Below, one piece after another: positions 21,086-31,692 of a DNA stretch of 49,218 nucleotides. Source of the stretch: Micractinium sp. NFX-FRZ (taxonomy: Eukaryota; Chlorophyta; Trebouxiophyceae; Chlorellales; Chlorellaceae); the NCBI GenBank assembly GCA_029339195.1, contig JAPTJF010000462.1:1-49218 (forward strand). The letters are read 5' to 3'. Numbering within the stretch: the first letter of the stretch is position 1; each line of letters begins with the position of its first letter. The notes beneath the pieces were generated by a model. It had not been told where the DNA came from. It worked only from the letters and a program-made list of their open reading frames with translations, and searched no databases. The translations under genes and the position numbers were made by a program.

Positions 21086-22106
21086 TGGGGATTTGAAGGT
21101 GCAACGCTGGCCTGCTAGCTGCATGCTGGCAGGCAGCCAGTTCCTTAACCCCTATGCCACTACGTCGCCTTGATGACTGCTGCCAGCTGCACCATTCAGT
21201 GTCAATTCTGCTGGTATGGGCTGCACTTATTGTCAACGGTGTTTAAACTTTCAATTCACATCAATGCAAGGAGCACAATGCAAAACAGTACAGGGAGAAG
21301 TCAGGAGTAGGCGTGCTAGAACTGGATCAATGAAGGGATGAAATGTTACATGCTCTGCACCTCAGGCTGCACGTCTGCCTCTGCGCGGTTTTCCTCCCGC
21401 AGCAGCCAGCGCCTCTGCCAGCTCGGCAGGCAGCGCTGCCCGCAGCCGGGCAGCCTCTCTTCTCCTGCTGCACACCGCTGCTGCCAGGCCGGCTGGGCTT
21501 CCAGCCCGGCTTGGAATGCAGCAAAATCGGCGCCGCAGCCGCGCTGGAGCAACATGCCCTGGAAGTGGCATCAGACAATTTGCCCACGTCGCCAAGGCTG
21601 ATGAGTGCCGGCTCCCCAGGCGCCACGCGGTTTGCCGACAGGCCGCGCTCCCGCCGCCACGCTCTCAGCAGCGCTGCCTTGTCCAGCACCACGAGCGGCA
21701 ACACGCCGCACCGCTCCAAATACAGCCGGCGACCCACCATGCGTTGTCTGCTGCACACAGGGCTTCGGGGTTGGCGTAGGCTGTGTATGTCCCTGCTTGG
21801 CAGCCTGGGTACTGCTGTAGCATTTCATCGCTACACCAGTCCAAAGGCAGCGGCGGCAGGACATGGCGCCACCCTGTTTCCGGCCCCGTGACACCCTTCC
21901 AGGCCCCTTGTGCATGCATGGCGTTACTGCTCCACTTCGAATGCATGCAGCGCGCGCCGTTTACAAACAGAGGTGCAAGCAACTTCTCATCGCCCCTCCA
22001 GTGGTTGCCTCTACTGTATCGCACTACCCACGTCTCAAAATTCAAGATCCAAAATATAGCACCGTCCGTCGCCAGCTAGAAGCGCTTACACAGTGCGGGT
22101 CCCACG
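21086..22106. other. Intergenic region (3' UTR of dsRBD-RS gene; promoter of bZIP gene)
   Basis: Apart from the doubtful minus-strand ORF listed separately, I see no supportable gene. The region is less GC-rich around 21200-21360. The last ~150 bp before 22107 should carry the bZIP promoter. Confidence 0.4.
21344..21758 (-). pseudogene. Doubtful minus-strand ORF, possibly a frame-broken gene fragment
   Basis: On the minus strand, a segment starting at ATG 21740 reads as a well-mixed, protein-like sequence (MVGRRLYLERCGVLPLVVLD, then AALLRAWRRERG and PALISLGDVGKLSD). It then runs into an unlikely Cys/Ser/Ala string. A more protein-like continuation (LLQRGCGADFAAFQAG ... ending EVQSM) is in another frame ~30 nt later, too short a gap for a normal intron. 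No convincing 5' exon was found upstream. The PLVVLDKAALLRAW...ISLGDV pattern is faintly like the C-terminal part of Tic22-type proteins, but this is too weak to name. It could be a decayed copy, an unspotted small intron, or chance. Confidence 0.2.
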
Positions 22107-23781
22107 ATGACTGTGGCCGACTTTGGCGGCACGCTGGAGACCGCGTTTGGCTCCGGTGACTTGATGCTTGCTATTCCCAGCGAGCTGCTGAACCTGGACT
22201 TCAGCGGGACCAGCATTGTCGGCCACGGCCCCGTGGTGGAGCTTCCGCCGCCGTCGCTGGCGGCACCGCTGGCGCCGCCGGGCCGGGTGCCTGCACCCAA
22301 ACCTAGCGTCCCGGCCGTGGCAGCAGCAGCCCAGCCAGGGCAGATCCAGCTGGCTGGCAGCAGCACGCCGCCGCAGGCTGCGCTATTTTCTGGGCCGTTT
22401 GGCGGCACACCAGCTGCCGCCGCAGCTTCCGGCACCAGCCAGCTCGGAGCTCGTACTGCCGTGCCAGCGTCTGTGGACGGCCCCACGTGCTTGGACCAAG
22501 CTCCCGGCAGCATCAGTCACTTGGTTGGGGCACCAGTGGCGACAGGGGCAGCGCTCATGAGCTTCGGAGCACTGGCAGCCTTCTTCCCAGCCCCGCCGGC
22601 CAACCAGCCACACCCACAGGCCCCCATGTTGTATCCCCCCATGTCGCAGCCGCTGCCCTACATGCAGCAGCAGCCCATGCTGCCACCGCTGCCACACATG
22701 CAGCAGACGCCCATGTTGCCACCTCTGCCACACATGCAGCCTCCCATGCCGCAGCCGCTGCCCTACATCCTGCAGCCTCCCATGCCGCAGCCGCTGCCTT
22801 GCGTGCCCATGCCGCAGCCGCAGCACCAGGCTCAGCTGGCACAGCAGTCAGCAGCCGCTTTGGGCGGCGCCGGCGATGGCCGGGGCGGCAAGCAGCAGGG
22901 CAGCAAGAAGCAGCAGCAGCAGCACAACAAGCAGCGTGGGCGGGGGCGGGGCAGCGACAGTGATGATGAGGAGAGCCCCCCGCCAGATGACGATGATGAT
23001 GAGGAGGAGGATGAGAGTGAGGAGGAGCGGAATGCGCTGGCAGCGGCACGCAAGGAGCGGCTGCGGGCAAAGAACAGGCGGGCGCAGGCGCGGTACCGCC
23101 AGAAGCAAAAGGTGTGTGGCAGTTGCCGCGGGGAGGGCGGGTGGGAAAGGAGCATGTTAGCACGCCGGGGAGCAGACCAGAGCAGAGCAGGGCGGGGGGC
23201 GGGGCGTTGCTGGCGGGGGCCAGTGGGGAAGGCGCGGGCATGCAGGCAGTCCCAGCTTTCTTCCAGCATGCAGCGCCAGCTGGCGGAGCAGCTGCAGGGG
23301 CGGGTATGCACAAGGGTTCTTTCCTTACCAAACCCAAACCAACCCATCCGTGTTATCCGTGCCAGCTTGTTTCATGCTGTGCAGCGCCAGCTGGCAGGGT
23401 ACAAGGTTGTCTTGCCTGCCCCCGACTGCTCGCCTTTGTTCCGTTGTTCTTTGCCTGGCTGCCTGCAGGGCCAGCTGGCAGAGCAGATGCAGCAGTACAA
23501 CGTGATCTCCGCGGATTTGGAGCGGGAGCAGGCGGCCAACCAGCGGCTGCGGGAGTCGAGTGAGTGGGCTGGCTTGGGAGAGCGCCATGACATTTTGATT
23601 TCATAAATTTTTCGGAGCTGGGGCTGCCAGGAGGGGAGTCGTGGAGGCAGGGGGACCAGGGAGTCCAGGGAGCCCTCAGGCAGGCTGCCGTGGCTGGGCA
23701 GTCGCGCCCGGGCCATGGACATTGCAGGCACAGCGCTGGAGAAGGTGTGCAGGGAGCTGAGCCTGCAAGCTTGGCTCGACA

Positions 23782-23825
<44 letters not shown>

Positions 23826-26800
23826 GCCCGCTGATGTGTCACCCAACGCTCTTCGTTGCAAGCGCGGCAGCTCGATTAGACTGCCTCCGCTAGCCGACCA
23901 CTGTGCTTCCCCACTCACCGCTGCTGCCTCTCCCCCTCTTCCTTCCAGGCGCTGTGCTGGAGAAGATTGTTTCTTTCAAGGACCTGAGCCTGGAAGCGCT
24001 GGAGGCGGCCTCTGGCCACGTCAGCAGCGACGCCGGCGGCGCCACCAGCGGCCGGCGGCGGCAGCACCCGCGCCAGGCCGCCCTGCAGGTGCTGCTGTCA
24101 GGCCTCGGCGACATGCGCTTGGTGGAGGCAGCGGCGAGCGGAAATCACGGACCCACGGCGGCTGCTGGCAGCCGCAGCACCGGCGTGCGACAGGCGTCGG
24201 CCCCCACACCAGCCAGCAGCGGCAGCAGCGGCAGCAGCACCGGCCACGCCAGCAGCACCACCGGCCTGCGCCAGCTTCCCTTTGAGCAGCGGGCGCGCGA
24301 GGTGCTAAACCTCGTGTGCCCCGTCACCGCCGCCACTGCCGCCGTGGCAAGCGGCCAGCCAGTCGCCTGCGACGGCGGCGGCGGTGCAGGTTGGCAGGTG
24401 GGGGCGGCGCTGGCCCTGGGCAGCGGCAGGCTGTCTGCCGAGCAGATGCTGCAGGAGGAGGTCAAGGGGATGACGGAGGAGGACTTTTTGCAGGTGAGAG
24501 TGGGGCTGGGCAGGGGCGGGCAAGTGTGGTTTTAGTCAGCAAATCACTTTTGTTGTTCTGCAGGTGAGGGGCCGGGCAGGGGCAGGCAAACTTGCGTGGG
24601 CTTGTCAGCAAATGCGCTCCCCTGTGTGCACACCTCACGCCACCCTCACCCACTCCCTCCTGTGCTCCGCCTCGTGTTCCCGTGCCAGTCAGCCTTTGCA
24701 ACCGCCATTTGGGCCACACGCATTTGGGTTGTAAAAGTTGGACATGCCTTGCTTGCATTCCCGCGCCTCACCAACTCCCTCCTGTGCTCCATCTCGCGTC
24801 CACGCGCCAGCCAGCCGTTCCAACAACTGACTGGGGCATTCAGAGCACGAACGTTTGGGAATCGGAAATAGTTGCACCTAGGAGGCCAGGTGTCTTGGCC
24901 AGCAAGCATGTGTGATGTTGGACATGCCTTGCATTCCCCTGCACCCCCCCCCCCCCAGGACTGGGCGGACTTTGGCGCCCTGTCTGCCGACACACTGCGG
25001 GAGCTGGACGCCTGCCGCATTGGAGAGGGCGCAGCCAATGCGCGCCTCAAGCCCGCCCTCACATTCCGAGTGAGGCGGCGGCACGCCTTGCTGGCTTGCT
25101 GGCTCCCTGCCTCCCTGCCTGCCTGACCGCCGGTGGCCCATGCTGTGGCTCGCATGCCGACCCACCCGCCTGCCTGCCTGCTGTCCAGGCGCCGGGCACC
25201 ACCCCTCATATCTCCTCCCCTGCCCCCCCGCGTTCCCTGTGCTCGCCCCCTTCCCTGCCCCGCCCGCCCGTGGCCCGCATGCCGACAAACGTGCCTGCCC
25301 GCCTGGTGCCCAGCTGCCAGGCAGCACCCCTCAGATCTCCTCCCCTGCCCCCCCGCCCTTGCCTGCGCTCACCCCCTCCCTCGCCCCCCGCCCCACCCCC
25401 AGGGCCTGCTGCACACCCTGATGCTGCACCACCGCCCCGACATCTACCGCCGCCTGCTGGGACGCACCAGCATGCCGCAAGACACGCCCGAGCAGACGGC
25501 CGCCCGCTGGCGGCAGGCAGCCGTGAGCTAGCACGCTTTGCTTGGCCCACATTGTGCAGCGGGGGCAGTCAGGCAGCCAGGCAGCGGCTCTCGCAGAGAG
25601 CCAGCCGGCTGGGTTGTGGCCCCAGCCGGGAAGCCGGTTAGTTGGTTGATCCCCATAAATTTGCGGCCTGCCACTGACCCCCGGGTGCCCAACCAGCAGC
25701 CTGCGCCCCACTGCCCTTACACATGGCCGCCCACCCCTCCGCTCACCACTCTATCCCCCTGCTGACCCCTCCCCTCCCCACCCCGGCCCGCAGCTGTCCA
25801 TGGGCTGCACACGTGGCCAGGCACTGCGGATGCGCGAGCATTACGACACGTACTGCGCCCAGCTGGCACGGCTCAGCGCTGAGTCAGCGGCCAGCGTGCG
25901 CGCGATCAGCTCGCTGGCACAGGAGGTGCGGGCTGTGTGCCTGCTGCCGGGGCCCTCCCTCCCACCCTGCCATGCCCCGCAATGCTGCCATGTTTGGTGC
26001 TGCACATGGCCTGCGAGCACAGGCTGCGCTTGCAGCCCCCATCGCTGCACCTTCGCACCCCTCCCACACACACTCCCGCCACACCCCGTCTACCTACCCG
26101 TGCACACAAACACACACCACCAACCTCACTACCCCCTGTACCTCCCACTCCTTCACCCGCTGCCTCGGCCGCCCCTCCCGCTGCCTGCCTCCCCCCATCC
26201 CCATGCAGCAGGCGCAGCAGGATGTGGCCGGCGGCGGCAGCGAGGGCAGCGCGGGCAGTGCTGGCTCCTTCATGGCGGGCTGCTCCCTGAAGGTCATGAT
26301 GGGGCGCTACCTCCAGGTGGGCCTCCCGCTGTGCTGTGCTGTGCCGTGCTGTGCTGTGCTGTGCTGTGTCCCAGCTCACTGTCAAGTCCAGGGGAAGGCG
26401 GCAGGCGAGCTTCTTTCTGCCCCTTCTTTCTTCCTTCTTTCTTCCTTGTTTCAGGGGGAGGTGGGGTGGTGGAGGCCAGGGATCTGGACGTCCCGACACT
26501 CAACGTCAGCCCGCCCCCCCTGCCACCACTTGCCCCTTACCATCCCTCCTGCCACGCAGCTGTTTGAAGCCGCCAAGCAGCTGAGCCGTCAGCCTGATGC
26601 CGCGCTGGCGGCCCTGCTGGCCTTCCATTCCGCCGCAGGTGTGGGCCAAGGGCTGGAGGGCGGGTGGGGGGAGGGAGGGGCCGGCGGGGCCGGCAGGCAT
26701 GACGAATGCCATGGTCATGGTAAGCACGGGGGCAGCCAGGATGAATAGTCATGAACCCCTGTTGCCTGTCTGCCCTGCCTCCCACCCCTCGACTCCTTCA

Positions 26801-26992
26801 CCCTCCCAACACGCTGCCAAGCCCCGCTCCCACCCGCCCGCCCCTGCAGGCGCCATCCTCGGAGACATCCAAAAGGCGCGGTGCGCCGCCCTGTACCGCC
26901 CCCTGTTCCCTGACATCGTCGCCATCGTGCGCAGCTGCCTGGAGCAGCACGACCTGCTGCCCCCGCCACTGGCGCCGCTGGCGTCGGCTTAG
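22107..26992 (+). CDS. bZIP transcription factor with large C-terminal helical region
   Basis: Exons 22107-23111, 23469-23559, 23949-24493, 24959-25069, 25403-25522, 25794-25925, 26209-26316, 26560-26638 and 26850-26992 give 777 aa, all phases consistent. Residues 1-260 are Pro/Ala/Gln-rich and include a Met/Pro repeat (PMLPPLPHMQ, PMPQPLP units), typical of an activation domain. An acidic run lies at ~285-307. The basic region at ~315-335 contains KNRRAQARYRQ with Asn323 and Arg331 in the N-x7-R spacing of bZIP proteins; an intron separates it from the zipper (QLAEQMQQYNVISADLERE), which is short and poor in leucine. The remaining ~400 residues are mostly helical (VLEKIVSFKDLSLEALEAA, MTEEDFLQDWADFGALSADT, MREHYDTYCAQLARL), as in other large algal bZIPs. 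It should bind DNA as a dimer in the nucleus. Target genes are unknown. The C-terminal residues LLPPPLAPLASA are the first unit of a tandem repeat that continues into the 3' UTR. Confidence 0.88.
23271..23492 (+). repeat. Triplicated exon 2 acceptor region in the bZIP gene
   Basis: CAGCGCCAGCTGGCGGAGCA at 23271 and CAGCGCCAGCTGGCAGGG at 23382 are imperfect copies of the true exon 2 start (CAG|GGCCAGCTGGCAGAGCA at 23466). The first copy would encode QLAEQL, matching the zipper start QLAEQM. Confidence 0.8.
23783..23824 (+). repeat. (CTG)14 microsatellite in bZIP intron 2
   Basis: Fourteen uninterrupted CTG triplets inside the intron between exons 2 and 3, directly downstream of a degenerate copy of the exon 3 start. 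Confidence 0.95.
24484..24613 (+). repeat. 70-bp tandem duplication spanning the bZIP exon 3 donor
   Basis: The junction TTGCAG|GTGAG with ~55 following bases recurs 70 bp downstream as CTGCAG|GTGAGG; both copies end in GTCAGCAAAT. The second donor is intact in consensus. Confidence 0.8.
24652..24933 (+). repeat. Two interleaved direct repeats within bZIP intron 3
   Basis: ACTCCCTCCTGTGCTCC plus ~35 similar bases occur at 24652-24703 and 24774-24825 (122 bp apart). GTTGGACATGCCTTGC occurs near 24737 and again at 24918 (about 180 bp apart). Confidence 0.8.
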
Positions 26993-27345
26993 AGGGCGGT
27001 AAGCCTGCTGGGCCCGCCCCTGGCGCCGCCGGCGTAGGCTTGAGGTGGCGGTAAGCCTCAGGCGGCTGCCCCCGCCCCTGGCGCCGCCGGCGTCGGCTTG
27101 AAGGCACTGGCGATGGCAGCACTACCTGCTGACCCCACCCCTGGCGCCGCTGGCGTCGGCTTAGATGCTCTGGCGATGGCAACAGGCCTGCTGCCCCCGC
27201 CCCTGGCGCCGCCGGCAACGGCTTGAGGTGGCGGTAAGCCTGCTGCCCCGACCCCTGGCGCCGCCGGCAAATGACCCTGTGTACGTCTGGGTGATGGCAT
27301 CAGCCCTGCTGCCCCCGCCCCTGGTGCCGGGGGCAACGGCCCAGT
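26951..27345 (+). repeat. Degenerate ~50-65 bp tandem repeat beginning in the last bZIP codons
   Basis: Six to seven copies of a unit containing CCGCCCCTGGCGCCGCCGGC follow one another. Several are trailed by a GGCTTGAGGTGGCGGTAAGC- or GATGGCA-type segment. The first unit is coding and includes the stop codon; the rest form the start of the 3' UTR. Confidence 0.85.
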
Positions 27346-27829
27346 ACATGCTGCTGTGGTGCTCTCCAGGACTGCGGGCCGCCGCCTGAAGCGGCACGGA
27401 TTTCTGCTGCCTCCCCCCCCCAGCGCCGCCCATTGCCCATTGCCCACACCTTTGCCGCCCTTTGCCGCCCACTGCCCACACCTTTGTCAGCCACACCCAG
27501 CCTCCCCCATTACAACTGGTCTCCCTCCTCTGCCTTGCTTCCTCTCATCCTCCTTTCTTGTATGTGTGTGCCGGGTCCTCCCCCTGGGCGCTTCATCCAT
27601 TACGGCCTGCACCGATTTCATATCTGTCATCCTTGACGTGCCCCCGGACCACCTTGCCTCATTTCATGAAGGGAGGCGCTGCCCCCCTTCCTCCCCACAA
27701 GTACTGCATTGAGGCGCCGCAGCGACTCGCCACCCTGCCACTTTTCCCCCTGAAAGAGAAAGCTTCAAGCGTTCTCTTCCTGAAATCTGCGTCCCCCCCA
27801 TGCTGTGGGAGACCCGCTTTTCTGTTGTC

Positions 27830-27834
27830 TGTAA
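27830..27834 (+). promoter_or_regulatory. Putative TGTAA poly(A) signal of the bZIP gene
   Basis: TGTAA 838 bp after the stop codon at 26992. Confidence 0.4.
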
Positions 27835-28052
27835 ATGAACTACTTGAACAAGCCACAAGTGTAACAAGCAAGCAGCGCACACCCTCGGCGCTCTGCCAGC
27901 CATGCAGGGGCAGTGGGCCGCTGAGAACAGGTGGCGTGCCCGAGATGACCAGCATTACAATCCAACACCTTGGATCCAGCAGGACTGGAAGAAAGTGGAT
28001 TAAGACAGATAGAGGTGACTGAGGAGGAGCGAGGAGAGTGTGATTTGGCGTA

Positions 28053-28274
28053 ATGGCACGGAGGGGCAAGGCAGCAAGACATGCAGCGTCAGGTTGGGCC
28101 AGCCAAGTTTTGGGTGGGGTGCAACTGGGGGAAAGGGGCAGCGGAGGAGGACGTGAGGACATGTTCGGCAGGGGCATCTCAGTCGGGGCATTGTACAAGG
28201 AGCTCCTCGACCGCACAAACCAGCTAGCAGCGCTGTCGCCGCCGCCGGCGGTCGTCGACGCAGTCTCAACCTAG
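28053..28274 (+). CDS. Short ORF upstream of the RRM gene, 73 aa, hypothetical
   Basis: ATG to stop without intron. The C-terminal half (GALYKELLDRTNQLAALSPP) is balanced in composition and helix-like, unlike the low-complexity shadows around it; the N-terminal half is not. It could be a small gene, the last exon of an unbuilt gene, an upstream ORF in the RRM transcript, or chance. No homology is recognised. Confidence 0.2.
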   Translation: MARRGKAARHAASGWASQVLGGVQLGERGSGGGREDMFGRGISVGALYKELLDRTNQLAALSPPPAVVDAVST

Positions 28275-28620
28275 GCGCACACACCTACGGGGAGGGCAGC
28301 ACCTCTGCCTGCATCGCATGGAGGTTCCTCAGCCTGGGAATAGCTCGTATTCGGGCTGCAAGTGCAAACACCTGCAGCAGTTCACTGCAGCACTCCGGTC
28401 CCACATTCTGCTGCCGGACCCACAACCACCCCACCAGGACCCGCCCTTCACCTGCACCCGGCGTCCCAGAGACACCAGCCCCTTGCAAGCCCGCAGAGGC
28501 CCGCAGAAGCCGCCCACCTGGCTGCCCATGTTGCCACGGCGGAGTGGCCGCACGCGATCGAATCGAGCACGCCGGGCCGCTTGCACCCACACTCTTCGTG
28601 ATCACCCACTCCATGCCACC

Positions 28621-31600
28621 ATGTACGCGCCGGGTGGAGCCTCAGAGAGAGGCGGGGGCGACCAGCCGCAAGCGGTAGAGCTTCATGGCCTGGACGCCTC
28701 CGTCTCCCTGGCGCAGCTTCGGCACCTGTTTCAGCAGATAGACGCGCCCCTGCTCCAGCTGATAGCGGCTCTGGACACCTCCGGAGGGAGCCAGCAGGGG
28801 GTCGCTCTCGCGATTCTCGGGTCAGCGAGGGCCGCCCAGGCCGCGGTGGAGCTGTTTGACGGCTACCCACTGGGCAACGCCTTCCTGCACGTCAAGCGCG
28901 CCGACAGCCTGCCGGGTTCGCTGATCAACCTGCTCTACAGCTTGGAGCAAGCGAGCCGGGTGAGTGGCTGCGAGGGGTGGTGGGCGGGGCTGGGTGCGGC
29001 GTCGATCGCAGCCCGTGGGCGGGCGAGAAGTGCTGGGGCGTCGGCGTCGACGCTGGCCGACGGCGGGTGCGCCGAGCGGGCCGGCCGCTGCGGACAGCAA
29101 GCGCAGCACCCCGCACGTCGCCCCGGCGGCGCCTACCGCGGGCCGCCTGCCGTGCTGCCGCTGCCGCCCAGCCATGTTGCTGCCGCCTCGCCCTGCCTGC
29201 AAGTGTGTTTGACCCCTGCGTGTTTGCCCCCCGGTGCACCATTCGCTGGTGTGCAGTCGTCGCCGACTGGATCCGAGTCGCAAGCCAATGCAGCGGCAGC
29301 AGCCGCGTACCTGGAGCAGCACCAGCTGCTGCAGCGTGCTGAGCACCGGCGGCAGCGGCAGGCACAGGAGGCGCAGCAGCAGGCGTGGGACGTCGCTCAG
29401 CAGCAGCAGCAGGCGCAGGCGCAGAAGCAGGCGCAGCAGGCGGCCCAGCAGCAGCAGGCTGCCGCAGCCGTTGGCTGGGGCTCCTTTGATGCTCTGCAGC
29501 GCCAGCAGCAGCAGCAGCAGCAGCAGGAGGCGCAGCAGCTGGGCAATGGGCACAGCAGCGCCAACGGCCACATGCTGCCCCAAAACGGGGACCCCTCCTC
29601 GCTGGCCCAGCACCACCAGTTAGAGGCCGACCTGCGGCACCTGCAGCTGGACCAGCAGCACCGTGCGCAGCAGGCGCAGCAGGCACAGCAGCAGCAGCAG
29701 CAGGCCGCCGCGGCGGCCGCCGCCGCCGCCGCCGCGCTGCCGCCCCCGCAGCCGCCCCCCCAGCAGCGCACCGCCACCATGAGCTGGGCCAGCGCTGCCG
29801 CCGCCGCACCCTCGCTGGCCTCCCTGGCAGCCCGCCCCCAGACCGCGGCCGCCAGCCTGGCAGCTGCCACCGGCAGCAGCGCCGCCGGCAGCGGCAGCGG
29901 CCCCGGCAGCGACGACTGGCAGACGGCCAGCGGCAGCCGGGGGCGGCGGGGGCTCAGCCTGGGGTCCGAGTCTGCCGGCAGGGCCAGCTCTTCAGTGTCC
30001 TCTGGATCCCCAGCACCCGCCAACCGCTCCAGGTGCTCCCGCCCGCCTGCCTGTATGGCCGGCTGCCTGGCTGGCCGGCTGCGTGGGGAGGGCGGCAGGG
30101 CTGGGACGCCTGGGGGGTGGCCGGCGTTGGCCTGCGCTGCTGCTGCTACTGCCCCTGGCATGCCTGCCCTTGCCCCCGTGTGCCTGCTTCTGATGTGCTG
30201 CCCTGCGCTGCTAGCAGCACAGCACTCCTGCCGCCGCCCTGTCTCTCACTGGGTGCCGCCTCTGGCTTGCCTGCAGCGGCCGCCGCAGTGAGGACAAGCT
30301 GTCGCGCCCCGGAGGGCAGGACGGCGCCTCGGCAGACCCCACCACCAAGCTTTGGATGGGGGGCATCGATGGCACCGCCTCTGCAGAGACCGTGCGGGGC
30401 GTGTTTGGCAGGTGGGGCGGCACGCGGTGTGTTGGGGGAGGGGGGGATGAGCAGGGGATGGCAGGGGATGGCAGGGGATGAGCAGGGGATGAGCAGGGGA
30501 TGGCAGGGCAGCACGGCCGCTCTGGGAGGACGCGGGGGCGGTGTGTGAGTGCGCCTGCTGTCGGCTTCCGCCCTGCCTGTGCAGGCCCGCATCGCAGGCC
30601 CATGCTGCCTGTTCAATTCCTTGCCTTCAATGCTCGGTGCATGTCCGCTTGCACAACTCCCGTCAGGTGTGCCCCGCCCATGTGCAACATGTACCCAGCT
30701 GTGCTGTTTTTTTGTAACCCACTCTTGTTCCCTTTCCTTTACCACCCCCCTGTCCCAGGTTTGGCCCCATTTACGACTACGAGCTGCAGCCCGCCACACA
30801 CGAGAAGGGGCGCACCGACCAGTGGGGTGCGTGGGCAGGGTGCAGTGTGGCCCTTGGAGTGTAGGCGGGCAAGGCCGGTCAGCCATGTCAGAGGCAGGCA
30901 GGCAGGCAGGCTGCCACTGCCTGCACCCAACCACTGGGGCAGCGCCGCACTGCTTGGGGTGCGCCATGCAGCGCACAGTTGGCACCGTGGCACTGAACTA
31001 CTGGCAGGGCAGGCCGCCGGTTGGGGGCAGGTGTGTGTCGGATCACGCCGGGCAGACTGGCCACAGTCAGGTGGACGGGGCTTACCTGGGGGAGGAGCCA
31101 GGACCAACCAGACGGCTGCTGCAAGAGAAAGGGAAAAATAAACCAAGGGGCGATTACGTGGCCGCAACCCTGACCGCGCATCCCCCACACCACCCCCACC
31201 ACACCTCTGTGCAGGCTTCGTCAACTACAAGCGCCTGGGCGATGCGACCCGGGCCTACGAGGCGCTCGTGGGCGAGGTGCGTGTGCTAGCATGGCTTTCG
31301 TTGGTAGCGCATGATCGTGCGCACGGGTGGCGCTTGAGCGGGGGTACGAGCTGCGCACGCGAATGTGCCTTGCAGAAGCGTGGCAGGGTGTGGCGCTGTG
31401 TGCCCATGTGCACGCTTGGCACGTGAGCCCTCTCCGGTTCAGGGGGGCTGGCGGTGCGATCAGCTCAGAGCTCAGTCATGTCAGCTGGGCCCTCACTGGG
31501 TTCTTTGTTGCAGTCACTGGGCTCTTCCTCTCTTCCTTCCTTCCTTCAGTCAAACTCACTGGGCTCTTCCTTTCTTCCTTTCTTCTCCTTCCTTCCCCTG

Positions 31601-31692
31601 GCCCGCAGGTCATCCCCGAGCTCACCGGCACCCGCAAGCTCAAGCTGCAGTTCCGCCCCGTCGACACGCGCCGCCCAGGCGGCCGCCGGTAG
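28621..31692 (+). CDS. RNA-binding protein with two RRMs flanking a Gln/Ala-rich linker
   Basis: Exons 28621-28959, 29257-30032, 30277-30411, 30759-30826, 31215-31276 and 31609-31692 join to 487 aa. The start ATG sits in GCCACCATGTACG, a good initiation context; the frame is open further upstream (to ATG 28318) but that part is Pro/Arg-rich and looks like leader. RRM1 spans ~17-95 (AVELHGLDASVSLAQLRHLF ... NAFLHVKRA). A linker of ~270 residues is rich in Gln and Ala (QRQAQEAQQQ, several poly-Q and a poly-A run) and then Ser/Gly. RRM2 spans ~396-475: RNP2 is KLWMGGI, RNP1 is WGFVNYKR, with GRFGPIYDYEL between, then a short basic tail (RRPGGRR). Two RRMs and prion-like Gln-rich sequence suggest a nuclear or cytoplasmic RNA regulator. 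FPA/Spen proteins have similar RRMs, but no SPOC domain is present. Confidence 0.87.
30446..30509 (+). repeat. 10-11 bp minisatellite in an RRM-gene intron
   Basis: About six units alternating GGATGGCAGG and GGATGAGCAGG just downstream of the exon 3 donor. Confidence 0.85.

Larger units (their letters stand above)
26993..28620. other. Intergenic: bZIP 3' UTR and upstream region of the RRM gene
   Basis: Holds the tandem repeat to ~27345, CT-rich DNA at 27410-27600, and TGTAA at 27830-27834. A short unassigned ORF at 28053-28274 is listed separately. No spliced gene could be built here. Confidence 0.45.

Noticed and set aside
28318..28620. Upstream in-frame extension of the RRM protein
   Set aside because: Pro/Arg-rich and unlike protein, while ATG 28621 has a strong GCCACC context; treated as leader, though not excluded.
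30446..30509. CRISPR-like short repeats
   Set aside because: Units are contiguous 10-11 bp without spacers, inside an intron; a minisatellite.
28621..31692. Assignment as FPA or another Spen protein
   Set aside because: No SPOC domain and only two RRMs; similarity is limited to RRM2.
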